Shown here: one piece after another, positions 6,284 to 13,309 of the stretch
How the letters are laid out: each line of letters begins with the position of its first letter
How positions within the stretch are numbered: the stretch's first letter is position 1
DNA from: JBAXXL01 sp038206725
GTDB lineage: Bacteria > Bacteroidota > Ignavibacteria > Kapaibacteriales > UBA2268
Assembly (NCBI GenBank): GCA_038206725.1
Contig: JBBRAO010000051.1
Coordinates: 1-15,842, forward strand
Direction: 5' to 3'
Length of the DNA: 15,842 nt
The notes under the pieces: model-generated
Databases searched by the model: none
What the model was told of the DNA's origin: nothing
Seen by the model: the letters and a program-made list of their open reading frames with translations, nothing else
Position numbers and translations under genes: made by a program

Positions 6284-7483
6284 CTACATCTTCAGAAACC
6301 TACCAACGCCAGCATCGATTTTCACAAAATACATACCGCGTGGCAGGGCAGAAATATTGATTTGCTGAACAGACGAGGGCGTCTGTTCTACTGTCATCAC
6401 GCGTTCGCCAAGTGTGTTGTAGATTGCTATTTCTGAGGTCTCATCAACCCCACGCTTAATCGTGGGGTTGATGCCTCCCAGCTTAATCGTTATGAAATCG
6501 CCGGCGGGATTAGGAAAAATATCAATATTACTTGTAGCAGTAGTTAGTTCTTCAACACCTACAGCTAAGATATCCAGCTTGTAAACACCATAATTAGCAT
6601 TACTAGCAAATAAATAATCATCATTTGCAATTAAGGAAATTATATTTTTTTTATCCTCGAAACCTTCATTCAGCTCTTTCCAATTATCGTCATATTTCGC
6701 TGAATAAAACACGCCTTTATTTGTACCGGCAAAAATAAAATTATGTGTATAAACAATGGAGTTTATCATTATATTTTGCAAGTTGTTTTTTACTTGTGAC
6801 CAGCTAATACCATCATCGTTTGACATATATAATCCTTTGCCGGTACTTGCAACTAAAGCACTGTCAAATGTATCTAAAGTTGAGAATGAAACGGGTAATG
6901 TCGTTAAGCTGTCCCAAGTATTACCCCAATCTTTTGATATATTAATCAATCCTTTATTTGTACAAGCAAATACAATATCGTTTTTAAAACCAAAGCAAGA
7001 TAGTTCGGAATAATGAAAACCTGATGCTGACAATTTCCAATTACTTCCGGAATTTGTTGATGCGAAAATTGCTCCATTAATTCCATAAAAACAGGAATTA
7101 TTACTAACAATTATAGCACCTTCAGTAGTATAAACATCGCTCAATCCATTGGTATTAAAATGATTCCATATTTTACCTGAATCAATTGAAATATATAATC
7201 CATCATTAGTACCGGCTAAGAAATTATCGCCACTTACAGCTAAGGACAATATTCCTTGGATATCATACGATAAACCGTTGTTGATTTTGTTCCAATTATT
7301 GCCATTGTCGGTAGTAATTAAAATGCCATCCTTTTGTGTACCGCCAATTATGATGTTTTCACTTTTAGCAAAACATTGTACGGAAGAACTATCATTAAGC
7401 CAGGAACTACATTTTTCCCATTGCTGTGCTTGTAATGAAATAGTAGAATAAATTAAAATTATAATAAATGCGAGCTTTTTCAT
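6284..7483 (-). CDS. Secreted Asp-box (BNR) repeat protein with T9SS sorting domain
   Basis: The 399-residue protein starts at ATG 7483, preceded by AGGAG, and opens with the signal peptide MKKLAFIIILIYSTISLQAQ. Residues about 25-305 hold at least five Asp-box turns (TDNGNNW, SIDSGKIW, STNSGSNW, SKDWGNTW, SNDDGISW) spaced about 45 residues, plus a degraded SAKYDDNW. This is a six- or seven-bladed sialidase/photosystem-stability-factor-like propeller; no sialidase active-site residues are recognised. Residues about 318-399 are a T9SS type A sorting domain (NIDIFPNPAGD, IAIYNTLGERV, LPRGMYFVKI) ending RFLKM, so the product should cross the outer membrane through T9SS. Two loops of this domain, GINPTIKRGVDE and EQTPSSVQ, are encoded by palindromes also found in intergenic DNA. 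The partner or ligand is unknown. Confidence 0.9.
   Translation of the reverse strand: MKKLAFIIILIYSTISLQAQQWEKCSSWLNDSSSVQCFAKSENIIIGGTQKDGILITTDNGNNWNKINNGLSYDIQGILSLAVSGDNFLAGTNDGLYISIDSGKIWNHFNTNGLSDVYTTEGAIIVSNNSCFYGINGAIFASTNSGSNWKLSASGFHYSELSCFGFKNDIVFACTNKGLINISKDWGNTWDSLTTLPVSFSTLDTFDSALVASTGKGLYMSNDDGISWSQVKNNLQNIMINSIVYTHNFIFAGTNKGVFYSAKYDDNWKELNEGFEDKKNIISLIANDDYLFASNANYGVYKLDILAVGVEELTTATSNIDIFPNPAGDFITIKLGGINPTIKRGVDETSEIAIYNTLGERVMTVEQTPSSVQQINISALPRGMYFVKIDAGVGRFLKM
6368..6387 (+). repeat. AGGR-loop hairpin, copy 2, inside coding region
   Basis: AACAGACG-AGGG-CGTCTGTT, a perfect 8-bp stem with loop AGGG, lies in the 3' part of the leftward Asp-box gene. On the minus strand it is read in frame as (E)QTPSSV, within the loop between two strands of the sorting domain. 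A near-identical copy in the opposite orientation lies at 7779-7798. Confidence 0.85.
6442..6473. repeat. Palindrome A, copy inside coding region
   Basis: Thirteen-bp perfect arms CATCAACCCCACG and CGTGGGGTTGATG surround CTTAAT. The element lies in frame inside the T9SS domain of the Asp-box gene and encodes about INPTIKRGVD, between the strands FITIKLGG and SEIAIYNT. The related copy at 6087-6112 is intergenic. Confidence 0.9.
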
Positions 7484-7735
7484 TATACAACTCCTATTGT
7501 GTGAGACTTTTAGTAATTTATTACAGTTGTTATTTTTTGATTTAATTACATTTGTAAGTTACAACAAAAAACAATACCCACCAAATTTATTTTTCACTTA
7601 AATCACCGGAAACAAAGGGCAAAACACCCTATATATATGGGACTTAGGAAAAATTAAAATAATTAAAAAAAATGAATATATTTTTACTCATCGATTGACT
7701 GGCAGTAATCGGATGAGTAAGCAGAGTAGAACGTT

Positions 7736-7753
7736 AACAAGCAGGAGCTTGGT
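7736..7753 (+). repeat. AGGR-loop hairpin, copy 3
   Basis: AACAAGC-AGGA-GCTTGGT, a 7-bp stem with one G-T wobble or mismatch near the base. It shares the AAC opening and the loop with copies at 6368 and 7818, but not the inner stem. Confidence 0.6.
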
Positions 7754-7778
7754 AACGAGAAGCACAAAAAGTCAGTAA

Positions 7779-7798
7779 AACGGACGCCCTCGTCTGTT
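7779..7798 (-). repeat. AGGR-loop hairpin, copy 4
   Basis: On the minus strand it reads AACAGACG-AGGG-CGTCCGTT, identical to the coding-region copy at 6368-6387 except for one base in the second arm. It is thus a second copy, in inverse orientation, in intergenic DNA. Confidence 0.75.
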
Positions 7799-7817
7799 AA
7801 AATATAATAATTTGCAA

Positions 7818-7837
7818 AACAAACAAGGATGTTTGTT
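7818..7837 (+). repeat. AGGR-loop hairpin, copy 5
   Basis: AACAAACA-AGGA-TGTTTGTT, perfect 8-bp stem. Relative to the copy at 6368-6387, stem positions 4 and 8 are changed in both arms (G to A with C to T), so pairing is kept. Confidence 0.75.
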
Positions 7838-8009
7838 CCACCGGTGAATTAGTTTTATATTAAATAATGGCAAAAATTAGGCACAAAGAGAGCTATGACT
7901 CGATTTTTTTCTATTTTTGCTGTTAGACAATTTCGAATTGTTGATGAGATAATTTGAAATAGATAAAAATACTTTTAAAAACAAATTAAACCGTAGTATA
8001 TTAAAGGCG

Positions 8010-8462
8010 ATGAGCTATTTTCAAACACTTACACCAAGACTTCCCAAGCGCTACCTGCTTTTTATAGCCGCGCTGGTTTGGACTTTTGCCGGTGGTATGT
8101 TGCTCGGTAAAGGGGTTACACTGTTCGTAAACTATCCTGTTTTTTGGTTGTTTAGGGTGTGGGTTAGTGTTGTCTGCGGTGGTATTTTCTACATACTCCT
8201 ATTTTCTAAAATATCGGCAAAACACACCAATCGAATAATGAATTTGAAATATGAAAAACCCTGCTTATTTTCGTTCTTTAATTTCAGGGCTTATATTTTA
8301 ATGGCTGTGATGATAACTTCCGGTATATTACTCCGCCGATCGGGTATCGTGCCAACGTTTTATTTGGCAATTCTTTACACCACAATGGGAATTCCTCTGT
8401 TCCTTTCATCGCTCCGATTTTATAATTATGGATTTAATTATAAAAAGCACATTAGCATTTGA
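8010..8462 (+). CDS. Four-helix integral membrane protein, unknown function
   Basis: The 150-residue protein has four clear hydrophobic segments at about 16-37, 43-67, 92-108 and 114-135, with basic residues in the segments' ends and in the loop between helices 2 and 3 (AKHTNRIMNLKYEKPC). It ends in a short hydrophilic tail. I do not recognise a named family, but the pattern and the closing LFLSSLRFYNY fit a conserved small membrane protein seen in Bacteroidota as I recall; this is not verified. AAAGG lies close to the ATG. It stands alone, 225 bp before the N-acyltransferase gene. Confidence 0.8.
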   Translation: MSYFQTLTPRLPKRYLLFIAALVWTFAGGMLLGKGVTLFVNYPVFWLFRVWVSVVCGGIFYILLFSKISAKHTNRIMNLKYEKPCLFSFFNFRAYILMAVMITSGILLRRSGIVPTFYLAILYTTMGIPLFLSSLRFYNYGFNYKKHISI

Positions 8463-8687
8463 TCTTTAAAAGACGCATAATGAACACCATAATTAATAAA
8501 ACCGAATAAATTACTATAAATATTGAAAACAGACTCATAAATACAGATATATTATTATAAGAATCATCAAACCACTGAATCCGGTTCACTAGGGATCCAA
8601 AATTATTAGACTCAAATCTTAATATTTCAAAAAAAAATATTAATTTTAAATTCTTTAAATTGTTTATTTTGAAATAATAAAATATCT

Positions 8688-9584
8688 ATGCAAGAAAGTA
8701 TCATAGCACCAATAGATGTAGAAATATTAGAAGCAGAACTCCGCAAATCGCAATTAATAAGCAATTTGCAAGGCGGAGAGTGCATATATAACACCAATTA
8801 TGGAATCGCGCCCAATATAATTCGCGAACTTTCACGATTGAGAGAAATAACATTTCGCGCAGTAGAAGAAGGTACCGGCAAGTCTTGTGATACCGATGAA
8901 TTCGACACTTATTACGATCATATTATCCTTTGGAACAAAAATAATAGAGAAATAATGGGTTCGTATAGATTGGCAATAACAAAAAATGTAATTGACAATT
9001 ATGGTCCAACGGCTTTATATAATTCTTCTCAATACGTTTTTAGCTCGGAATTTAAAAACATTTTGGATTGCTCGATCGAATTCGGCAGAAGTTTTGTACA
9101 AAGCAAATATTGGAAAACAAACGCGTTAGATCATATATGGCGGGGAATCGGCTCTATTATAAACAAGAACCCGGAAATTCGCTTCCTATGGGGTGCGGTA
9201 AGTATTTCGGATTCATATTCGGAGCTGGCAAAAAATATGATTGTGAAATATTATAAAAAATGGTACGCGGGGGGTGCAAATTATTTTAGGTCTGAAAATG
9301 AATTTGTATTAAACCCGGAATACGATGGACACATAAACGATGTCTTATCGGGTCATAATTATAAAGACGATTTCAAAAACCTAAAAACCGCTTTGACGAA
9401 TTTGGGATTTACGCTGCCCGTTTTGCTTAGAAAATATACCGATATGACCGATTACGGCGGTTCGCTGTTTTATTATTTCTCTGTCGATCCATTATTTAAC
9501 AATTCTATTGATTGTATGATAATTGTTGATTTGCATTTGTTGAGAGCTGAACTTAAAGAGCGTTATTTAATTAAGAATTTATAA
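8688..9584 (+). CDS. OlsB/GlsB-type amino-acid N-acyltransferase (GNAT fold)
   Basis: The 298-residue protein matches the 'putative hemolysin'/OlsB group (COG3176-like), which transfers a 3-hydroxy-fatty acyl chain from acyl carrier protein to an amino acid in the first step of ornithine- or glycine-lipid synthesis. Visible signatures are LREITFRAVEEGTGKSCDTDEFD at about residues 50-72 (given in parts: LREITFR, EEGTGKS, DTDEFD), YDHIILW, IMGSYRLA near 90-97 (the acyl-CoA/ACP-binding strand) and SIEFGRSFVQSKYW near 129-142. The C-terminal 80 residues are variable. In Bacteroidota the relative GlsB makes N-acylglycine; the amino acid here cannot be read from sequence. The partner O-acyltransferase (OlsA/GlsA) is not in the window. 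It ends 21 bp before aspS, so read-through is likely. No Shine-Dalgarno sequence is seen. Confidence 0.82.
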   Translation: MQESIIAPIDVEILEAELRKSQLISNLQGGECIYNTNYGIAPNIIRELSRLREITFRAVEEGTGKSCDTDEFDTYYDHIILWNKNNREIMGSYRLAITKNVIDNYGPTALYNSSQYVFSSEFKNILDCSIEFGRSFVQSKYWKTNALDHIWRGIGSIINKNPEIRFLWGAVSISDSYSELAKNMIVKYYKKWYAGGANYFRSENEFVLNPEYDGHINDVLSGHNYKDDFKNLKTALTNLGFTLPVLLRKYTDMTDYGGSLFYYFSVDPLFNNSIDCMIIVDLHLLRAELKERYLIKNL

Positions 9585-9605
9585 TAGAAAATGAAGGATA
9601 TATAG

Positions 9606-11372
9606 ATGGATTGGAAACAAAGAACGACAAACTGCGGAAGTTTGCGTAAAACCGACGAAGGTCAGACATTTGTTTTAAACGGATGGGTGGCTTCGCGCCG
9701 CGATTTGGGTGGATTGATATTTGTCGATATGCGTGATAGGTATGGTTTAACGCAAGTTATATTCGAACCTGAATTCAAACCAGAATTAGCCGAAAAAGCT
9801 AAAGAAGTCCGTTCGGAATACGTTATTTGGGTTGAGGGTACCGTACGTTTGCGTCAAAGTCCAAATTCGAAAATGGCTACAGGTGAAATAGAAATAGTCG
9901 CCATAGATTTTGGTATAATAAACCGTTCGGAACTACCTCCTTTCGAAATAAGCGACGATGTGGAAGTTAATGAAGAATTAAAACTTAAATATAGATATTT
10001 GGATTTAAGACGCGGAAAAATACAAAATGCTATGGCTGTCAGAAATCAGCTTTATCAAATCGCGCATCAATATTACCAAGAGCAGGATTTTATCGAAATT
10101 GAAACACCTGTGCTGATGAAATCAACTCCCGAAGGAGCTCGCGACTTTTTGGTTCCAAGTCGTATAAACAAAGGTAAGTTTTACGCGTTACCTCAAAGTC
10201 CGCAGATATATAAGCAAATCTTAATGATTTCGGGTTACGACCGCTATATGCAAATCGTAAAATGTTTCCGTGATGAAGATTTGCGTTCGGACCGCCAACC
10301 TGAATTTACTCAGATTGACTGTGAAATGTCCTACGTAAAGCAAGAAGACGTTTTAAAAATTACTGAAGGATTCATAAGAAGACTTTGGAAAGAAGTTTTA
10401 AATTACGACGTTCCGGAAGTATTTCCAACGATGCCTTATAGCGAAGCAATGAGCCGTTTCGGAAGCGATAAACCGGACTTGCGTTTTGGTATGGAAATCG
10501 TACATTTGACCGATTTAATGAAATCGGCAAACTTTCAAGTATTTCAGGATACAATTGCTAACGGTGGAATAATCGCGGCGATTAACGCAAAAAAATGCGG
10601 CCCATACTCACGTAAGAATTTGGATGAATTAACCGATTTTGCCAAGAAGTACGGTGCAAAAGGTCTAGCTTGGATGAAATTCGAAGAAGGCGAAGTGAAA
10701 TCACCAATCGCGAAATTCCTTACTCCCGAAGAAATTGATGCTATCAAAATAGCCGCAAATGCTGAAGAGGGTGATTTAATATTGATTTCTTCCGATAAAT
10801 TCACTCGCGCTTGTACAATCTTAGGCTCGTTGAGATTGGAAATTGCCCGCCGCGAAGGAATTTTGAAAGCGGTGAAAAATGAATTTTCATTCCATTGGGT
10901 TGTTGACTTCCCATTATTTGAATACGACGAAGAGGCCGACCGTTATTTGGCTGTTCACCATGCGTTTACCGCTCCAAACCCTGTGGATATTCCACTTTTG
11001 GAAACCGATCCGAGCAAAGTACGTTCTATCGCTTATGACATTGTGATAAACGGTGCCGAAGTCGGTGGCGGCAGTATCAGAATTCACGATACAAATCTTC
11101 AAGAGCAAATGTTCGGCCATATGAGAATTTCACCGGAATCGGCAGAAAATAAATTCGGTTTCTTGCTGAAAGCTTTGAAATACGGTGCTCCGCCTCACGG
11201 TGGTATCGCTCTTGGATTAGACAGATTGGTGATGACATTATGCGGAACGGAAAATATCCGCGACGTGATAGCATTTCCGAAAACAACTTCAGGTTTGTCA
11301 TTGATGGATGGCGCGCCAAGCGAAGTTGAAGAAATTCAATTAACAGAAAACGGAATAAAATTGGACAAATAA
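9606..11372 (+). CDS. aspS: Aspartyl-tRNA synthetase
   Basis: This 588-residue class IIb synthetase attaches aspartate to tRNA-Asp. The N-terminal OB-fold anticodon-binding domain (GWVASRRDLGGLIFVDMRD, about 26-44) is followed by motif 1 (IEIETPVLMKSTPEGARDF, about 163-181), motif 2 (FRDEDLRSDRQPEFTQID, about 221-238), the bacterial-specific GAD insertion domain (about 295-400) and motif 3 (GIALGLDRLVM, about 533-543). Length and order are those of bacterial AspRS. Whether it is the discriminating or non-discriminating type (also charging tRNA-Asn) is not decided here, and no gatCAB genes are present. GAAGGA lies about 10 nt before the ATG. The nuclease-fold gene begins three bases after its stop. 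Confidence 0.98.
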   Translation: MDWKQRTTNCGSLRKTDEGQTFVLNGWVASRRDLGGLIFVDMRDRYGLTQVIFEPEFKPELAEKAKEVRSEYVIWVEGTVRLRQSPNSKMATGEIEIVAIDFGIINRSELPPFEISDDVEVNEELKLKYRYLDLRRGKIQNAMAVRNQLYQIAHQYYQEQDFIEIETPVLMKSTPEGARDFLVPSRINKGKFYALPQSPQIYKQILMISGYDRYMQIVKCFRDEDLRSDRQPEFTQIDCEMSYVKQEDVLKITEGFIRRLWKEVLNYDVPEVFPTMPYSEAMSRFGSDKPDLRFGMEIVHLTDLMKSANFQVFQDTIANGGIIAAINAKKCGPYSRKNLDELTDFAKKYGAKGLAWMKFEEGEVKSPIAKFLTPEEIDAIKIAANAEEGDLILISSDKFTRACTILGSLRLEIARREGILKAVKNEFSFHWVVDFPLFEYDEEADRYLAVHHAFTAPNPVDIPLLETDPSKVRSIAYDIVINGAEVGGGSIRIHDTNLQEQMFGHMRISPESAENKFGFLLKALKYGAPPHGGIALGLDRLVMTLCGTENIRDVIAFPKTTSGLSLMDGAPSEVEEIQLTENGIKLDK

Positions 11373-11375
11373 ACT

Positions 11376-11744
11376 ATGGAACCGGTAAAACAGACTACGC
11401 GTGAAAAAGGGTATTTAGGTGAAGAATTAGCAATACAGTATCTTGCGGATATCGGTTATACTATTCTGGCTAAGAATTTTTCTTTTGGTAAAATCGGAGA
11501 AATAGATATTATTGCTCGCGATGGTAATACACTATGCTTCATCGAAGTTAAAGCGAGAGCGAATGAAGCTTACGGCTCAATTTACGAATCTATTCCCGAT
11601 TGGAAGCGAAAAAAAATTCGTCGTACAGCAGATGGTTATCTATATGTTAGTAAAATTAGTAACGCCGAGTGTAGATTCGATTTTATTGGAATAGATTACA
11701 GCTTTAAGCCCCCAATGATAGATTTAATCAAGAATGCCTTCTGA
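11376..11744 (+). CDS. YraN/UPF0102 family nuclease-fold protein
   Basis: The 122-residue protein has the standard length and all marks of the UPF0102 (YraN) family, which has a PD-(D/E)XK nuclease fold similar to Holliday-junction resolvases: a leading helix G15-E-E-L-A, the core G41-E-I-D44-I-I, then F-I-E57-V-K59-A-R and a C-terminal RFDFIGI strand. Asp44, Glu57 and Lys59 are the expected metal-binding/catalytic set. A nuclease function for this family is inferred from fold. It starts three bases after aspS and is likely co-transcribed with it. Confidence 0.93.
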   Translation: MEPVKQTTREKGYLGEELAIQYLADIGYTILAKNFSFGKIGEIDIIARDGNTLCFIEVKARANEAYGSIYESIPDWKRKKIRRTADGYLYVSKISNAECRFDFIGIDYSFKPPMIDLIKNAF

Positions 11745-11823
11745 TTTTGGCATTAGATTTGCATTAGTATAAATGTCGTTCTTTAGAAATATCCAAAAAA
11801 AAACAAAATATTTTTCATAAAAA

Positions 11824-11855
11824 TTTGGAAATAATTCTAAATTTTACTAATTTTG
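11824..11855 (+). promoter_or_regulatory. Bacteroidota-type promoter of tRNA-Gly
   Basis: TTTG at 11824-11827 and TAATTTTG at 11848-11855 are separated by 20 bp, in line with the -33 TTTG / -7 TAnnTTTG consensus recognised by the Bacteroidota primary sigma factor. The tRNA begins 29 bp after the second box, which allows a short 5' leader. Confidence 0.7.
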
Positions 11856-11884
11856 AATTCCAACTTCGTTGAAAAATGGAAAAA

Positions 11885-11957
11885 GCGAAAGTAGCTCAGT
11901 TGGTAGAGCACAACCTTGCCAAGGTTGGGGTCGCGAGTTCGAGTCTCGTCTTTCGCT
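11885..11957 (+). tRNA. tRNA-Gly (anticodon GCC)
   Basis: A full cloverleaf is visible in 73 nt: acceptor GCGAAAG (11885-11891) pairs with CTTTCGC (11950-11956); anticodon stem CAACC/GGTTG encloses loop TTGCCAA with anticodon GCC; the T arm GCGAG-TTCGAGT-CTCGT has one G-T pair. The discriminator base is T. The 3' CCA is not encoded, since CAA follows directly. The acceptor's 7-bp pairing is perfect. Confidence 0.97.
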
Positions 11958-11958
11958 C

Positions 11959-11974
11959 AACGGGGAAACCCGTT
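11959..11974 (+). other. GAAA-loop hairpin after tRNA-Gly
   Basis: AACGGG-GAAA-CCCGTT, a perfect 6-bp stem with a GNRA tetraloop, begins two bases past the tRNA. It may mark the processing site or help stop the transcript; no T-run follows. Confidence 0.5.
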
Positions 11975-11998
11975 ATTTACTTCCTCTTTATGCTGCAT

Positions 11999-12042
11999 GC
12001 CTTACTGTCTGTTTCCCCCCAAAGATAGTAAGGCTTTTTTTT
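11999..12042 (+). terminator. Rho-independent terminator of the tRNA transcript
   Basis: GCCTTACT (11999-12006) pairs with AGTAAGGC (12027-12034), directly followed by eight Ts. The 20-nt loop may add a TCT/AGA pairing. Stem followed by T-run is the classic form, here between tRNA-Gly and the CoA-transferase gene. Confidence 0.88.
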
Positions 12043-12074
12043 ACCCATAACTTCGTATTGTTAATAAAATTTCA

Positions 12075-12082
12075 TAAATTTG
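12075..12082 (+). promoter_or_regulatory. Candidate -7 box for CoA-transferase/trxB
   Basis: TAAATTTG matches TAnnTTTG and lies 30 bp before the ATG at 12113. A weak TTCG at 12052-12055 is 19 bp upstream, where a TTTG would be expected. Its place after a terminator suggests it starts the downstream transcript. Confidence 0.45.
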
Positions 12083-12112
12083 TAATTTTAAAATGGATTA
12101 ATTTAAAAAAAT

Positions 12113-13309
12113 ATGAAACTATTAGAAAATATCACAGTTTTAGATTTAACCAACGTTTTGTCGGGACCTTTTGCCACGCTGCATTTGGCGTTGTTGGGTG
12201 CCGAGGTTATTAAAATCGAAAACCCAATCGGCGGCGACTTAGCACGCAATTTGGGTTGTGTTCCCGAGTACAACAAAAAGCTTATGGGAACAAGTTTTAT
12301 TGCTCAAAACGCGAATAAAAAATCTTTGACTTTGAATTTGAAAGAAGAAAAAGCAGTTGAAATTTTCAAAAAGTTAGTTGTAAAAGCCGATATTTTGGTC
12401 GAAAACTTCCGCCCGGGCGTAATGGATCGGTTGGGAATCGGGTACAGGGTTTTAAAAGAAATCAATCCGCGATTGGTATATGTTGCAATTAGCGGATATG
12501 GTCAAACAGGGCCTGATTCCAAAAAACCGGCTTATGACCAAATTATGCAAGGTTTATCGGGCGAAATGGCGATAAACGGTTCCGAGGAATTTTCTCCGTT
12601 GCGAGCAGGCTTTCCTGTTTGCGATACAGTCGGTGGATTGAATGCCGCTTTTGCGGCTATGGCGGGTCTTTTCCATTGCCAGAGAACCGGAGAAGGTCAA
12701 TTTATTGATATCGCGCTGTTGGACTCTATAATGCCAATGATGGGCTGGGTAGCCTCGAATTTATTAATCGCCGGGCAAGAACCACAGCTATTGGGAAATG
12801 ATAACTTTACATCAGCTCCAAGTGGAACATTCACCACAAAGGATGGCTATATAAATATAGCGGCGAACAAGCAGGAGCAATGGGAAGTGATGACGGATTT
12901 AATTGGCTTATCGGAATTGAAAGCCGATGAACGATTTGCTCTTCGCGATAACCGCAAAAAAAACAGATGGGCTTTAAATGCGCTTGTTAATGCAAAATTA
13001 ATAGAGCAAACAACCGAATATTGGGTTGAATCGCTGAATAAAAACGGTATTCCGAGCGGCGCGATTTTGAGTTTGAAAGACGCGTTAGAACAACCGCAGA
13101 TATATCATAGAAATACATTAGCGGAAGTCGAAATTGAAAGTATTGACCGAAAAGTGAAGCTTTTCAATTTAACCGCGAAATTTGAAAAAACACCAGGGGT
13201 GGTTGAAAAACGTCCTCCCGAACTTGGCGAACATAACGACGAAATCTTATCTTCCTTGGGCTATTCGCAAGAAGAACGTAAAGAACTGAAAAATAGAAGC
13301 ATAATATAA
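12113..13309 (+). CDS. CaiB/BaiF family (class III) CoA-transferase
   Basis: The 398-residue protein is a class III CoA-transferase, which moves CoA between carboxylic acids through a mixed-anhydride and thioester on an aspartate. Visible family features: VLDLTNVLSGPFATLHLALLG (in parts) near 9-29, GAEVIKIE at 29-36, VENFRPGVMDRLGIGY near 96-111, ISGYGQTGP at 126-134, PAYDQIMQGLSG near 139-150, and the catalytic Asp171 in GFPVCDTVGG, which corresponds to Asp169 of formyl-CoA transferase. The C-terminal RPPELGEHNDEILSSLGYS is also typical. The substrate (formyl/oxalyl-, carnitinyl- or succinyl-CoA and others) cannot be inferred, since no pathway genes are next to it. Its stop is immediately followed by the trxB start. 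No Shine-Dalgarno sequence is visible. Confidence 0.93.
   Translation: MKLLENITVLDLTNVLSGPFATLHLALLGAEVIKIENPIGGDLARNLGCVPEYNKKLMGTSFIAQNANKKSLTLNLKEEKAVEIFKKLVVKADILVENFRPGVMDRLGIGYRVLKEINPRLVYVAISGYGQTGPDSKKPAYDQIMQGLSGEMAINGSEEFSPLRAGFPVCDTVGGLNAAFAAMAGLFHCQRTGEGQFIDIALLDSIMPMMGWVASNLLIAGQEPQLLGNDNFTSAPSGTFTTKDGYINIAANKQEQWEVMTDLIGLSELKADERFALRDNRKKNRWALNALVNAKLIEQTTEYWVESLNKNGIPSGAILSLKDALEQPQIYHRNTLAEVEIESIDRKVKLFNLTAKFEKTPGVVEKRPPELGEHNDEILSSLGYSQEERKELKNRSII

Larger units (their letters stand above)
7484..8009. other. Divergent intergenic region with hairpins
   Basis: This 526-bp AT-rich gap separates the leftward Asp-box gene from the rightward membrane-protein gene. It contains three AGGR-loop hairpins (listed separately), an imperfect inverted repeat with bulge at 7686-7718 (ACTCATCGATT / AATCGGATGAGT), and a TATTTTTG box at 7912-7919 that fits the Bacteroidota -7 element for the rightward gene, though without a clear -33. 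I see no convincing small gene. Confidence 0.6.
11745..12112. other. Region holding tRNA-Gly and its control signals
   Basis: This gap contains the tRNA gene, its promoter, two hairpins and the upstream region of the CoA-transferase gene. No protein gene is supported; the open frame across the tRNA is the translated tRNA sequence. Confidence 0.8.

Noticed and set aside
6104..6436. 110-codon plus-strand open frame
   Set aside because: It is made of the intergenic palindromes and the antisense of the sorting-domain region; no ribosome-binding site or recognisable domain.
7686..7718. Terminator for a flanking gene
   Set aside because: The imperfect hairpin is preceded by Ts on the plus strand and followed by As on the minus strand, and it lies upstream of both neighbouring genes.
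11869..12213. 114-codon plus-strand open frame with SSSVGRAQPCQGWGREFESR
   Set aside because: This is the typical translation of a tRNA gene; it covers tRNA-Gly and its terminator.
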